Numbered from the stretch's first letter, positions 49,371 to 57,468 are shown. The stretch: 64,000 bases of DNA from Poriferisodalis sp965221945 (GCF_965221945.1 NZ_OZ244925.1:3658001-3722000); one strand, 5' to 3'. Notes: generated from the letters alone by a model not told the origin. Program-made: numbers and translations.

Positions 49371-50261
49371 ATGGCCGGGTCGCATGCTGACGGGGGGCTG
49401 AGCGTGCAGGACGCCCCGGCGTCGGCCGAAGCCTCCATCGGCCGGCTGCGTGCCTTCTTCAAACAGTCGGGACCAGTGGTCGTGGCCTTCAGCGGCGGCG
49501 TCGATTCGGCGCTGGTGGCCTGGACGGCCAACGAGGTTCTCGGAGACGATGCGCTTTGCGTGACGGCGGTCTCGGCGAGCCTCGCGAGCGATGAGGCTGC
49601 GGACTGCGCGGAACTGGCAGCAGAGTGGGGACTCGCATGGCAGACCGTCGAGACCGACGAGATGGCACGCGCCGCATATCGCGCCAACGACCCAGACCGC
49701 TGCTTCCACTGCAAATCAGCCCTCATGGACCAACTCGAGCCCCTGGCATCGGTACGCGACGCGGTGGTGGTGCTCGGCGTCAACCTCGACGATCTGGGAG
49801 ATCACCGGCCGGGCCAGCACGCGGCGCGTGAACGGGGAGCGCTATTCCCGCTCGTCGAAGCCGGTTTCGCCAAGGTCGACGTCCGGCGTGTCAGCGCCGA
49901 ATTGGGTTTGCGCACTTGGGACAAGCCCGCTGCCGCATGCCTGGCCTCTCGGGTGCCCTACGGCACGCAGGTGACGGTGCCGCTGCTGGCGCGGCTCGAT
50001 CGGGCCGAGGCAACGTTGCGCCGGCTGGGCTTCCGCCAGCTGCGAGTCCGCGACTACGGCGACACGGCACGCATCGAACTGCCGCTCGACGATCTTGCCG
50101 AGGCGATCCGCCAGCGTGAAGCCCTGGTGGAGGCGGTGCGCGCCGTCGGTTATCGCTACGTCACGCTTGACCTGGAGGGCTTCCGCTCGGGCAATCTCAA
50201 CGGCGCGCTGGCGAGCAGGATCTCGCCCAACTCTGCCTCTTCGGCCCCAGAGGCCGGCTGA
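49371..50261 (+). CDS. larE: LarE-type ATP-dependent sacrificial sulfur transferase
   Basis: A 296-residue PP-loop protein. The pyrophosphatase motif is VVAFSGGVDSALVAW, followed by RCFHCKSALM and the conserved PAAACLASRVPYGTQV. Its Cys donates sulfur in the lactate racemase cofactor pathway of other bacteria. Relatives without LarB, LarC or LarA nearby are widespread and may serve other sulfur insertions; none of those partners is in the window. The stop overlaps the next gene by TGATG. ATG 49371 is inferred. Confidence 0.86.
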   Translation: MAGSHADGGLSVQDAPASAEASIGRLRAFFKQSGPVVVAFSGGVDSALVAWTANEVLGDDALCVTAVSASLASDEAADCAELAAEWGLAWQTVETDEMARAAYRANDPDRCFHCKSALMDQLEPLASVRDAVVVLGVNLDDLGDHRPGQHAARERGALFPLVEAGFAKVDVRRVSAELGLRTWDKPAAACLASRVPYGTQVTVPLLARLDRAEATLRRLGFRQLRVRDYGDTARIELPLDDLAEAIRQREALVEAVRAVGYRYVTLDLEGFRSGNLNGALASRISPNSASSAPEAG

Positions 50262-50830
50262 TGAGCGCAGCCGGGACCGGTGCCGAGGCCCCGGCGGTGC
50301 CGCCCGACATTTCCGTGCCCGGGTCAGTAGAGGAAGCCGCAGAGCTATTGGCCGATCTCGCCATCGCCGCATTGCCCGGCTGGGTCGAGCGATGCGTGGC
50401 CGATGCCTGCAAGCGCGGGGGTGTTGGCGCTGTGGAACTCAGCGGACCGGCGCGTGCCGCTGGCTTGCAGTGCGCAGCCGAGACTGGCCCTGCGCTGCGC
50501 GATCTGCTGGCAACCGATGTCGACGCGCAGACATCCACGCCGTTGAGCGTGCTGCGCGCTGCAGTGCGATTCCCGACTCAGGTGCTCGCGGACGGCGGCG
50601 TGCCCGAGCCCGACCGGGACGACTTCGATGCGTCCCGTTTCCCCGACGATCCCTACGGTTTGACACCGGCGTCGTTCGCCGACATCGATCCGGGGCTGGG
50701 ACCGATCGGCATCGGGTGGGGAGCAGCGAAGGCATACGAGGTGCTGCAGCGTCGGCGCACGGCCGAGCCTGCGAGGCGCTCAGATACGGCCGAGCCTGCG
50801 AGGCGCATCAATGCCGAGGGACAACGATGA
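50261..50830 (+). CDS. Unknown protein between larE and glnD, repeat-extended C-terminus
   Basis: A 189-residue acidic protein without a recognised family. It is mostly helical in its first half (SVEEAAELLADLAIAALPGW, then a Cys-containing ERCVADACKRG). A middle region follows with FPTQVLADGGVPEPDRDDFDASRFPDDPYGL. The last 25 residues are two units of TAEPARR(S/I)(D/N) encoded by a 27-nt repeat also found at 25935. It overlaps larE by one base and glnD by ATGA, so all three are translationally linked. The repeats may simply be tolerated because they lie at the chain end. Confidence 0.65.
   Translation: MSAAGTGAEAPAVPPDISVPGSVEEAAELLADLAIAALPGWVERCVADACKRGGVGAVELSGPARAAGLQCAAETGPALRDLLATDVDAQTSTPLSVLRAAVRFPTQVLADGGVPEPDRDDFDASRFPDDPYGLTPASFADIDPGLGPIGIGWGAAKAYEVLQRRRTAEPARRSDTAEPARRINAEGQR
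50753..50806 (+). repeat. 27-nt tandem repeat ahead of glnD
   Basis: Two units, 50753-50779 and 50780-50806, each containing CGGCCGAGCCTGCGAGGCG. The second unit ends CATCAAT, identical to the last unit at 25989-26015. The frame codes TAEPARRSD and TAEPARRIN. Confidence 0.85.
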
Positions 50831-53115
50831 CGTCGTTCGGCGAGCGCCGCGTTGGGTTGATCGAAACGGCAGCCGCCGACCAACTGCCCGCGGCGTTGTC
50901 TACGCTCACCGATTCCTGGCTGGCCGAGAGCTACGCAACCGAGGCCGCCCAGTGCGGGCTGGGCGGCGCGAACGGCGCCGGCACGAGTGTGGCTCTCGTG
51001 GCGGTCGGCGGCTACGGCCGTGGCGAGCTGTGCCCCGGCAGCGACATCGATCTGCTCTTGCTGCACGACGATGTCGATACGGGCAACCTGGCCGATCGCC
51101 TCTGGTACCCGATTTGGGACGAGAAGCTCAAGCTCGGCCACGCCGTGCGCTCGATGTCGGGGACGCTGGAACTGGCGGCATCCGACACAGACACGGCCAC
51201 GGCGCTCGCCGATGCCCGCCACTTGGCCGGCGACGCGACTCTGACAGCCCGCCTCATCGAGGGCGTGCAGACCGACTGGCGCGACAACGCAGCACAGCGG
51301 CTCGACGAGCTGCACCGTTCTGTCAGCCGCCGGCACAGCCAGAACGGTGAGGTGGCGTTCCTGCTGGAGCCCGATCTCAAGACGGGCCGCGGCGGGCTGC
51401 GCGACGCGCATGCGATCAGGTGGGCGCAACTGGCGGGGGTTGAACTGCCCGCTGCGGACACCGAACGCCTCGATGAGGCCTACCAGACGCTGTTGCGGTC
51501 CCGGGTGGACTTGCACCGCACCACCGGTTTGCGCAGCGATGTGCTCTCCGCCGATGATCAGGATGCGGTGGCCGAGCGATCGGGCGCAGTCGAAGCCGAT
51601 GCCTTCATGGCCGATATCGCGCGGGCGGGGCGCATCATCGCATTCCTGTCTGACCAGCTGTGGTCAACCATTGCCCGCCAGAGCACCGCCCTTGCGGCGC
51701 CGGATGTCGACATTGCCGGACTGGCAGTCCGCGACGGAGAGCTGGTGATCGACGGCGATCCTGCCGCCGACGTCGTCCTGGTGTTGCACGCGGCGGTGCA
51801 GTCGGCCCGCGGGGGCATCCCGATCAGCCGAGCCAGCCTCGACAAGCTGGCCGAGCGCCAGGCGCAGTTCCCGGACCCGTGGCCCCACGGCGCGCGAGCG
51901 CTGTTCGTAGAGCTGCTGGGTTGCGGACACCGCGCCATCGACGTCATCGAGACGCTCGACTATTTCGACGTGTGGACCCGGGTGCTGCCCGAGTGGGCGC
52001 CGAACCGCAATCGCCCTCAGCGCTCCCGCTACCACCGCTTCACGGTGGACCGCCATCTGCTCGAGGCCGTCGCCGAGGCGGCCCGCTTCACCCACCGGGT
52101 GGTACGCCCCGACCTGCTGCTGATGGGAGCGCTGCTGCATGACATCGGCAAGGGCTATCCGGGCGATCACACCCAGGCCGGCATGCGCCTGGCGGGCCCG
52201 ATCGCCCGGCGCTGCGGTTGGAGCTCCACCGACGCTGACACCCTGGTGCGCCTCGTGCAGCACCACCTGCTGCTGACCGACATCGCGACGCGTCGCGACC
52301 TCGACGATCCGCTGACCGTCGCTACCGTCGCCCGTGCCGCCCAGACTCAGGAATTCCTGGAGCTTCTGGCGGTCATGACCGAGGCCGACTGCTTGGCCAC
52401 CGGCCCCATGGCGTGGGGGGACTGGACCGCCAACCTGGTTTCCGCACTCGTGGAGATGACCTCTGAACATCTGAGCGGTTCCGATTCGACGCCGTCGACT
52501 CACCGCCGCCTGCTCACCACCGACATCGTGGATCTGATGGCGGCTGGCGAAACGGCATTGCGAGTCGATGGCAACGTCCTCACCGTGGTCGCACCCGACG
52601 AGCGCGGCCTATTCAGCCGCGCGGCAGGCGTGCTGGCACTGCGGGGGCTCGACGTGCTGCAAGCGGACGCCTATTCCAGCCCTGCGGGCATGGCGGTGTC
52701 GTCATTCCGGATCGTGCCGCCCGACACGCCGGTCGATTGGGACCGGGTCACCTACGACGTGCGCCGGTCGCTGCGGGGCCACCTGGCGCTGGAAGCGCGC
52801 ATAGCGGAGCGTGCCCGGGTGTACCGGCGGCGCCGGGCGCTCTCGGCGACACGGGCCGCTACCAGCGTCACGTTCGACGCCGAGTCGGCCACGGGAGCAA
52901 CGATCGTGGAGGTCCGCACCGAGGACCACATCGGCGTGCTGTACAAGGTGACCCGAGTGTTGGCCGAGATGGGTCTCGACATCCGGTCTGCCAAGATCCA
53001 GACGTTGGCGAACGAGGTGGTCGACGCGTTCTACGTGGTCGGTCCCGACGGTCCGGTCATCGACGAGGCCCACCAGCGAGAGGTGGAGCTGGCCCTGCGC
53101 CACATCCTGGCCTGA
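50827..53115 (+). CDS. glnD: PII uridylyltransferase/uridylyl-removing enzyme
   Basis: A 762-residue nitrogen-sensing enzyme that modifies PII (GlnK). The nucleotidyltransferase motif is GGYGRGELCPGSDIDLLLLH. A helical region follows (EVAFLLEPDLKTGRGGLRDAHAI). The HD hydrolase motif is LLHDIGKGYPGDHTQ, and two C-terminal ACT domains sense glutamine (VVAPDERGLFSRAAGVLAL and VRTEDHIGVLYKVTRVLAE). Length is a little short of the proteobacterial enzyme but usual for actinobacteria, where it adenylylates GlnK. It starts in an ATGA overlap with the preceding gene. GlnK is not in the window. Confidence 0.94.
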   Translation: MTSFGERRVGLIETAAADQLPAALSTLTDSWLAESYATEAAQCGLGGANGAGTSVALVAVGGYGRGELCPGSDIDLLLLHDDVDTGNLADRLWYPIWDEKLKLGHAVRSMSGTLELAASDTDTATALADARHLAGDATLTARLIEGVQTDWRDNAAQRLDELHRSVSRRHSQNGEVAFLLEPDLKTGRGGLRDAHAIRWAQLAGVELPAADTERLDEAYQTLLRSRVDLHRTTGLRSDVLSADDQDAVAERSGAVEADAFMADIARAGRIIAFLSDQLWSTIARQSTALAAPDVDIAGLAVRDGELVIDGDPAADVVLVLHAAVQSARGGIPISRASLDKLAERQAQFPDPWPHGARALFVELLGCGHRAIDVIETLDYFDVWTRVLPEWAPNRNRPQRSRYHRFTVDRHLLEAVAEAARFTHRVVRPDLLLMGALLHDIGKGYPGDHTQAGMRLAGPIARRCGWSSTDADTLVRLVQHHLLLTDIATRRDLDDPLTVATVARAAQTQEFLELLAVMTEADCLATGPMAWGDWTANLVSALVEMTSEHLSGSDSTPSTHRRLLTTDIVDLMAAGETALRVDGNVLTVVAPDERGLFSRAAGVLALRGLDVLQADAYSSPAGMAVSSFRIVPPDTPVDWDRVTYDVRRSLRGHLALEARIAERARVYRRRRALSATRAATSVTFDAESATGATIVEVRTEDHIGVLYKVTRVLAEMGLDIRSAKIQTLANEVVDAFYVVGPDGPVIDEAHQREVELALRHILA

Positions 53116-53118
53116 GCG

Positions 53119-53202
53119 ACGCAGCTGATCAGTCTGGTTCTTGCTGACGCAGCTGATCAGTCTGGTTCTTGCTGACGCAGCTGATCAGTCTGGTTCTTGC
53201 TG
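53119..53202. repeat. 28-nt tandem repeat between convergent glnD and PAC2 genes
   Basis: Three identical 28-nt units (53119-53146, 53147-53174, 53175-53202), each with the palindrome CTGATCAG. The stop codon of the PAC2 gene and its last five codons (QQEPD) lie in the third unit, so the other two look like duplicated gene ends. An 8-bp hairpin, GTTCTTGC-tgac-GCAAGAAC, is at 53193-53212. Confidence 0.9.
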
Positions 53203-54048
53203 ACGCAAGAACTGCTCCAGCTCGTCGAAGAGGCCGTCGGGGTTCTCGACCATTTCGCTGAAGTCCTCGACGGCTTCGGCGGCGGACTCCTCGAGAATCT
53301 GCTGTGCGTATTGGGCGAGGGTGTCGTCACCCGCCACCAGCTCGTCGATCTGGTGGCCATAGTTGGCGGCGGCGCTGTGCAATTCCGACTCGCCCAGGTT
53401 GATGCCCATGAATCGGGCGACCCGCTCAGCCAGTGCCAAGGCGGCCTTCGGCGAGGGGTAGTTGTGCACGTAGGTCGGAACGGTCGCCCAGAACGACACG
53501 CTGGCGAAGCCGGCTCGATGGCAGGCGTCGTTGAGCACGCCGATGATGCCTGTCGGGCCCTCGTAGGTGGATTGGCGCAAGCCCATGGTGAGGTTGAGGG
53601 CGGCGTTGTTGGAGGCGCCCACGACGTTGATCGGGGCGTTGTGGTGGGTGTCAGTGAGTAGAGCGCCCAGCGTTACGACGGTGGAGACGCCCAGCGAATT
53701 CGCCATCTCGATGATCACGTCACAGAAGGTGCGCCAGCGCAGCCGGGGTTCCACACCCAGCACGGTGATCACCGTCCGTCCGTCGTCGGCCTCGCCGATC
53801 CGTACGTCTGGCGTGGGCCAGTCGATCTGCCGCTCGCCGTCGACGACCTGCACGCTGGGCCTCACCGAGGCAAAGTCGTAGAAGTACTCCGGATCGATCT
53901 GGGCCACGGGATGGCAGCGGAAGCGTCGCCGCAGGTACTTGGCCGATTCGGTGGCCGCATCGCCGGCGTCGTTCCAGCCAGAGAACGCTGCGATGAGCAC
54001 GGAGTCGCTGCTGGGTTCGGGTCGTTCGAACCACTCGAGATGGCCCAC
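53185..54048 (-). CDS. PAC2-family protein
   Basis: A 287-residue protein of the PAC2 family, related to eukaryotic proteasome assembly chaperones and found in most actinobacteria and archaea. The core contains SVLIAAFSGWNDAGDAATES near the start, VITVLGVEPRLRWRTF, VTLGALLTDTHHNAPINVVG and SFWATVPTYVHNYPSPKAALAL. The acidic C-terminus (DFSEMVENPDGLFDELEQF) may bind a partner. The GTG at 54048 is chosen because TAGCCT lies 7 nt upstream. No proteasome gene is in the window. Bacterial function is unproven. Confidence 0.82.
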   Translation of the reverse strand: MGHLEWFERPEPSSDSVLIAAFSGWNDAGDAATESAKYLRRRFRCHPVAQIDPEYFYDFASVRPSVQVVDGERQIDWPTPDVRIGEADDGRTVITVLGVEPRLRWRTFCDVIIEMANSLGVSTVVTLGALLTDTHHNAPINVVGASNNAALNLTMGLRQSTYEGPTGIIGVLNDACHRAGFASVSFWATVPTYVHNYPSPKAALALAERVARFMGINLGESELHSAAANYGHQIDELVAGDDTLAQYAQQILEESAAEAVEDFSEMVENPDGLFDELEQFLRQQEPD

Positions 54049-54055
54049 GGCGGCG

Positions 54056-54061
54056 AGGCTA
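54056..54061 (-). promoter_or_regulatory. -10 box of a leaderless promoter
   Basis: TAGCCT on the minus strand, 7 nt before the GTG of the PAC2 gene. Confidence 0.45.
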
Positions 54062-54105
54062 CCGGCACCCCCACGCAGGCCGACCCCGACGCCCGGGTCT
54101 GCCCC

Positions 54106-54111
54106 TACGAT
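54106..54111 (+). promoter_or_regulatory. -10 box of a leaderless promoter
   Basis: TACGAT, 7 nt before the GTG of the GNAT gene. It overlaps an in-frame ATG at 54110, which therefore should not be in the transcript. Confidence 0.5.
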
Positions 54112-54118
54112 GCGCACC

Positions 54119-54619
54119 GTGGCTGATCTCGCCAGTGCTCAAGGCGGCACCGCCGACGCGGGCACGCACCATGCCGATGTTCGCATCGAGGCGTGCGAGC
54201 GTGTCGACGACGTCGTGGTCACCGCCTTTGTGCGGCTGCATCCGCAACTGTCGAGCTCGCCGCCGCCAGATGCCGAGACGCTCGAGGGCATCGTCGGCCA
54301 TCCGGCCAACACGGTGCTCGTCGCCCGCACAGGGTCTGGTGAGGCCGGATCCGATGAGATTGTCGGCGCGATGATTCTCGTGCTGTTCCCACTGCCGAGC
54401 GGCGTGCGGGCTTGGATAGAAGACGTCGTGGTGGACGAAGCCGCGCGCGGCCGCGGCATCGGCGCAGCGCTGAACCGGCGGGCCATCGAGATTGCTCGAC
54501 AGGCGGGCGCGCGCACCGTCGACCTCACCTCGCGACCTGACCGAGAGGCCGCGAACCGCCTCTACGCCCGGCTCGGCTTTGCGCAGCGCACCACCAACGT
54601 CTACCGACTTGAGCTGTGA
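54119..54619 (+). CDS. GNAT-family N-acetyltransferase
   Basis: A 166-residue acetyltransferase. The acetyl-CoA motif is IEDVVVDEAARGRGIGAALNRRAIEIA (R/QxxGxG/A as RGRGIGA), followed by VDLTSRPDREAANRLYARLGF. It moves an acetyl group from acetyl-CoA to an amine; the acceptor is unknown. The N-terminal 25 residues are variable. The GTG at 54119 is chosen over an ATG at 54110 because of the TACGAT box. It is divergent from the PAC2 gene. Confidence 0.88.
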   Translation: MADLASAQGGTADAGTHHADVRIEACERVDDVVVTAFVRLHPQLSSSPPPDAETLEGIVGHPANTVLVARTGSGEAGSDEIVGAMILVLFPLPSGVRAWIEDVVVDEAARGRGIGAALNRRAIEIARQAGARTVDLTSRPDREAANRLYARLGFAQRTTNVYRLEL

Positions 54620-54682
54620 GTACCGTTCGGGCGCGACGGTCTCGCCCACCACTGCCACACACCACTAGGGGAACCCGGAATC

Positions 54683-55186
54683 ATGGATCCTGACAGCATC
54701 AACTTGGGCCTGTTCGTCCTGCGAGTCATCGTCGGCGTCACCTTGGCGCTGCACGGCATCGCCAAGTTCCGGGGCGGCATCCGCGGCGTCGGCAATTGGT
54801 TCGAATCCGAAGGTCTGCGCCCCGGTTTGCTCCACGCGTACGTCGCGGCCCTCACCGAGATCTGCGCTGGTTTCGGCCTGGCACTCGGGCTGGTGACGCC
54901 ACTCAGCGCGATGGCGTTCATCGGCGTGATGACGACGGCTGGGTGGGTCGGCCACCGCAGCAACGGGTTCTTCATCATTCGCGAGGGCTGGGAGTACGTG
55001 TTCGTGCTCGCCGTGGCTGCGGCGTCAGTGGCGGCAGCCGGGCCCGGCGACTGGTCGCTCGACAACGCGCTGGGTCTCGACTGGAGCGGCCCTGTGTGGT
55101 TCGTCGTCGCCATTGCAGGCGGGCTCGCCTCGACGATCCTGCTGCTGGCCGCGTTCTACCGACCGAATGCGCCAGCGGAGACGTGA
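54683..55186 (+). CDS. DoxX-family membrane protein
   Basis: A 167-residue protein with four predicted membrane helices. The DoxX pattern is clear: FVLRVIVGVTLALHGIAKFRGGIRGVGNWFESEGL, then AALTEICAGFGLALGLVTPLSAMAFIGVM. The family includes MSMEG_6427-like partners of superoxide dismutase and other poorly known redox proteins. The stop begins a chain of four short overlapping ORFs that ends at the gtrA-like gene. A weak GGAA precedes the ATG. Confidence 0.8.
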   Translation: MDPDSINLGLFVLRVIVGVTLALHGIAKFRGGIRGVGNWFESEGLRPGLLHAYVAALTEICAGFGLALGLVTPLSAMAFIGVMTTAGWVGHRSNGFFIIREGWEYVFVLAVAAASVAAAGPGDWSLDNALGLDWSGPVWFVVAIAGGLASTILLLAAFYRPNAPAET

Positions 55187-55248
55187 CGTTTGGGACTCGT
55201 CCGTGAGGCTCAGGCAATGAGACCCCGGCGATGAGACTCAAGCGATGA
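55183..55248 (+). repeat. Mini-ORF chain with 14-nt repeats between doxX and gtrA-like genes
   Basis: Four short ORFs, VTFGTRP* (55183-55206), VRLRQ* (55203-55220), MRPRR* (55217-55234) and MRLKR* (55231-55248). Each overlaps the next by four bases (GTGA or ATGA). The first overlaps the doxX stop and the last overlaps the gtrA-like ATG at 55245. The last three starts are exactly 14 bp apart and their sequences are related. Confidence 0.85.
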
Positions 55249-55676
55249 GCTGGGGATTGCTGGGTCGACTGGCTGGCTATGGCACCGTGTCAGCGGGCAC
55301 GGTGGTTGTGACTCAAGGCGTGCTGGTTCTCGCGTACGCGGTGCTCGGCTGGCCCGCGGTGGTCGCCAACGTGGTGGCAGTGTGCGTGGCGGCCGGGCCC
55401 GCGTACTACGCCAACCGGCGCTGGGTGTGGGCTCGCACCGACCGGCACTCGGTCACCCGAGAAATCCTGCCGTTCTGGGGCTACAGCCTCGCCGGCTTGG
55501 GCGTCTCGTCGCTGTTCGTGGCGCTGGCCGAGGGGTGGTGGCACTCCACCGTCGCCGTCTCGGGAGCCAACCTGGTCGGATTCGGCGCCCTGTGGGTCGG
55601 CAAGTTCCTGCTGCTCGACCGTGTGCTGTTCGCCCGTCCAGCGTCCCATCGGGTGACCGGCACCCCGGAGCGCTGA
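55245..55676 (+). CDS. GtrA-like membrane protein
   Basis: A 143-residue protein with four membrane helices and the GtrA pattern: LLGRLAGYGTVSAGTVVVTQGVLVL, VVANVVAVCVAAGPAYYANRRWVW, then a basic loop and GFGALWVGKFLLLDRVLF. GtrA proteins are proposed to flip lipid-linked sugars, such as polyprenyl-phosphate glucose, or to assist glycosyltransferases. It starts in the ATGA of the last mini-ORF and overlaps the following methyltransferase by one base (TGATG). The neighbourhood of methyl- and glycosyltransferases supports a cell-surface glycan role. Confidence 0.85.
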   Translation: MSWGLLGRLAGYGTVSAGTVVVTQGVLVLAYAVLGWPAVVANVVAVCVAAGPAYYANRRWVWARTDRHSVTREILPFWGYSLAGLGVSSLFVALAEGWWHSTVAVSGANLVGFGALWVGKFLLLDRVLFARPASHRVTGTPER

Positions 55677-56305
55677 TGAACCCGAAGCTGGCTGCGCTGG
55701 CCCAGCAGGTGAAGGGCTTCATGCCCCACACCGAGGGCTTGGCGCTGTACCGGGCCGCCGTCGAGGCGGCTCCACGCGGACCGCTCGTCGAGATCGGCTC
55801 GTATTGCGGCAAGTCGGCGGTGTACCTGGGTGCTTGCGCGGCGGAGGTCGGGGGCGTGTTGTTCACCATCGACCACCACCGCGGATCCGAAGAGATGCAG
55901 GCCGGCTGGGAGCATCACGACGCGGACATGGTCGATCCCCGCACCGGTCGCATGGACTCCCTGCCGCTGCTGCGCCAGACCATCGAGCGTGCCGGTCTCG
56001 AAGACACCGTGGTGCCCGTCGTGGGCGACTCGGTCACTATCGCGGCCCACTGGGGCGATGCCGCCCTGGTGTTCATCGACGGCGGTCATGGCGAGGCCCC
56101 TGCCCACGCCGACTACGAAGCTTGGTCCCCCAAAGTGATGCCCGGCGGCCTACTGGCCATCCACGACGTATTTCCCGATCCCGCCGACGGCGGCCGTCCT
56201 CCCTACGAGATCTGGCTCCGGGCCCTCGCCGACGGCTTCACTGAGCACGCCGCCGAAGGCAGCCTGCGCATCTTGGGCAGACCGATCAGGGCCGAGGCGC
56301 AGTGA
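55676..56305 (+). CDS. Class I SAM-dependent methyltransferase, cephalosporin-hydroxylase/CmcI-like
   Basis: A 209-residue methyltransferase of the Methyltransf_24 type. The SAM-binding loop is PLVEIGSYCGKSAVYLGACA, followed by VLFTIDHHRGSEEMQAGWEHHDADM and ALVFIDGGHGEAPAHADYEAWSPKVMPGG. Such enzymes often modify sugars or small molecules. It is translationally coupled to the GtrA-like gene and its end overlaps the convergent toroid-protein gene by 20 bp. The substrate is unknown. Confidence 0.82.
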   Translation: MNPKLAALAQQVKGFMPHTEGLALYRAAVEAAPRGPLVEIGSYCGKSAVYLGACAAEVGGVLFTIDHHRGSEEMQAGWEHHDADMVDPRTGRMDSLPLLRQTIERAGLEDTVVPVVGDSVTIAAHWGDAALVFIDGGHGEAPAHADYEAWSPKVMPGGLLAIHDVFPDPADGGRPPYEIWLRALADGFTEHAAEGSLRILGRPIRAEAQ

Positions 56306-57371
56306 TGAGTGCCTCTACAGCCGCGGTCCGGCGGTCGAGAGCGTCAGTGGCCAGGAGCACAGCCGCCGCCGTGTAGGCCGACTGTTCTTCGTGCGGGAAG
56401 GTCTTGCCCTGCGGCACGACCCAGCCTGTGTAGTAGGCGCCGTCGGCCGTCCGCAGTGGCTCAGTGGCCTCAATGAGCTGGCGGGCGGTGGCCTCCTCAC
56501 CGGCGCGCAGGTACGCGAGCGCGCACTCGCAGGTCTCCGCGGCGGTCACCCAGGGCTGATCGGCCACACAGCGCACGCCGTGGTTGCCGAGCAGGAACTT
56601 CGGTGCGCCTGTGGCGAGGTGGGCCCGGGCCTGCGCCCCGTCAACGGCTCCGCACAGCACTGGGTAGTACCAGTCCATCGCCCAGCGATCCTTGGGCTCG
56701 AAGCCATCGGGTCGGTGGCGGATCTGGCGTTCGGTGCGTGCCAGCGTGCGAGCCCACGCCGGTCGCTCGTGGCCCAGCAGGCTCGCCAGCGCCAGCCCGC
56801 ATCGCAGCGAATGAACGATCGACGACGAGCCGGTCAGGAGCGCATACGGCCACGGCGTGCCGTCGGCGTGCACCGCCCACGGGATGTGCCCGCTGGCGGT
56901 TCGCAGTCCCACCACGAAGTCAAGGGCACGTGCCACCGCCGGCCACATCGTCTCGACGAACCCGCGGTCTGCAGTCGAGAGCCAGTGATGCCACACGCCC
57001 ACGGCCACATAGGCGCAGCAGTTCGTGTCGACCTTGGCGTCCTTGATTCCATGCGCGGTGTAGTAGTTGTGCCAGCTGCCCGAAGCCTGCTGATTCGCCC
57101 GCATCCACTCGTAGGCGGTCTCGGCAGCGTTGTGCCTGCCCGCTGACGCCAGCGCCATGGCGGCCTCGACGTGATTCCACGGATCGGCGTGCCCGCCTTC
57201 GAACCACAGGATGAGGCCGCCCGGCTGCTGGCAGGCATCGATGGCATCAGCCGTAGAAGCGACCTGTCGAGGCGACAGCAGCGGCGCGGTGCCGACGGCG
57301 AGCTGCCCGGAATGGTTCGGGCCGTGGTCGGGAGCCGCAGCGATTCCCGATGGTGCGAACTCAGGCGGCAT
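56286..57371 (-). CDS. Alpha/alpha-toroid protein, prenyltransferase/glycosidase-like
   Basis: A 361-residue protein made of repeated helical hairpins, with segments such as DPWNHVEAAMALASAGRHNAAETAYEWMRANQQASGSW, HNYYTAHGIKDAKVDTNCCAYVAVGVWHHW and QPWVTAAETCECALAYLRAG. These fit the alpha/alpha toroid shared by terpene cyclase-type proteins and several glycoside hydrolases. No signal peptide is visible. The ATG at 57371 follows a 35-codon mini-ORF whose start region is a near copy of its own. It lies in one operon with a methyltransferase and a glycosyltransferase and likely works on the same glycolipid or prenyl-linked sugar. Confidence 0.65.
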   Translation of the reverse strand: MPPEFAPSGIAAAPDHGPNHSGQLAVGTAPLLSPRQVASTADAIDACQQPGGLILWFEGGHADPWNHVEAAMALASAGRHNAAETAYEWMRANQQASGSWHNYYTAHGIKDAKVDTNCCAYVAVGVWHHWLSTADRGFVETMWPAVARALDFVVGLRTASGHIPWAVHADGTPWPYALLTGSSSIVHSLRCGLALASLLGHERPAWARTLARTERQIRHRPDGFEPKDRWAMDWYYPVLCGAVDGAQARAHLATGAPKFLLGNHGVRCVADQPWVTAAETCECALAYLRAGEEATARQLIEATEPLRTADGAYYTGWVVPQGKTFPHEEQSAYTAAAVLLATDALDRRTAAVEALITAPRP

Positions 57372-57468
57372 CTGCGGCCCCCACCGGTTCGGCGAGCGGC
57401 CCGCCAACCGACGGCGTTGTGCGGACGCCGGCCAGCGCCGTGTCGGGCAGCGCGGACTCAGGAGGCAT
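57361..57468 (-). CDS. 35-codon mini-ORF between methyltransferase and toroid genes
   Basis: It begins MPPESALPDTALAG at 57468, overlapping the methyltransferase end by 11 bases, and stops at 57361-57363, overlapping the toroid start by 11 bases. Its first codons (ATGCCTCCTGAGTCCGC) nearly duplicate the toroid start (ATGCCGCCTGAGTTCGC) 97 bp away. The likely origin is duplication of the junction; the geometry keeps translation continuous. A functional peptide is not suggested. Confidence 0.45.
   Translation of the reverse strand: MPPESALPDTALAGVRTTPSVGGPLAEPVGAADAA

Noticed and set aside
53119..53202. CRISPR or attachment-site array made of 28-nt repeats
   Set aside because: Copies are directly adjacent without spacers, one is part of a coding sequence, and there is no integrase gene.
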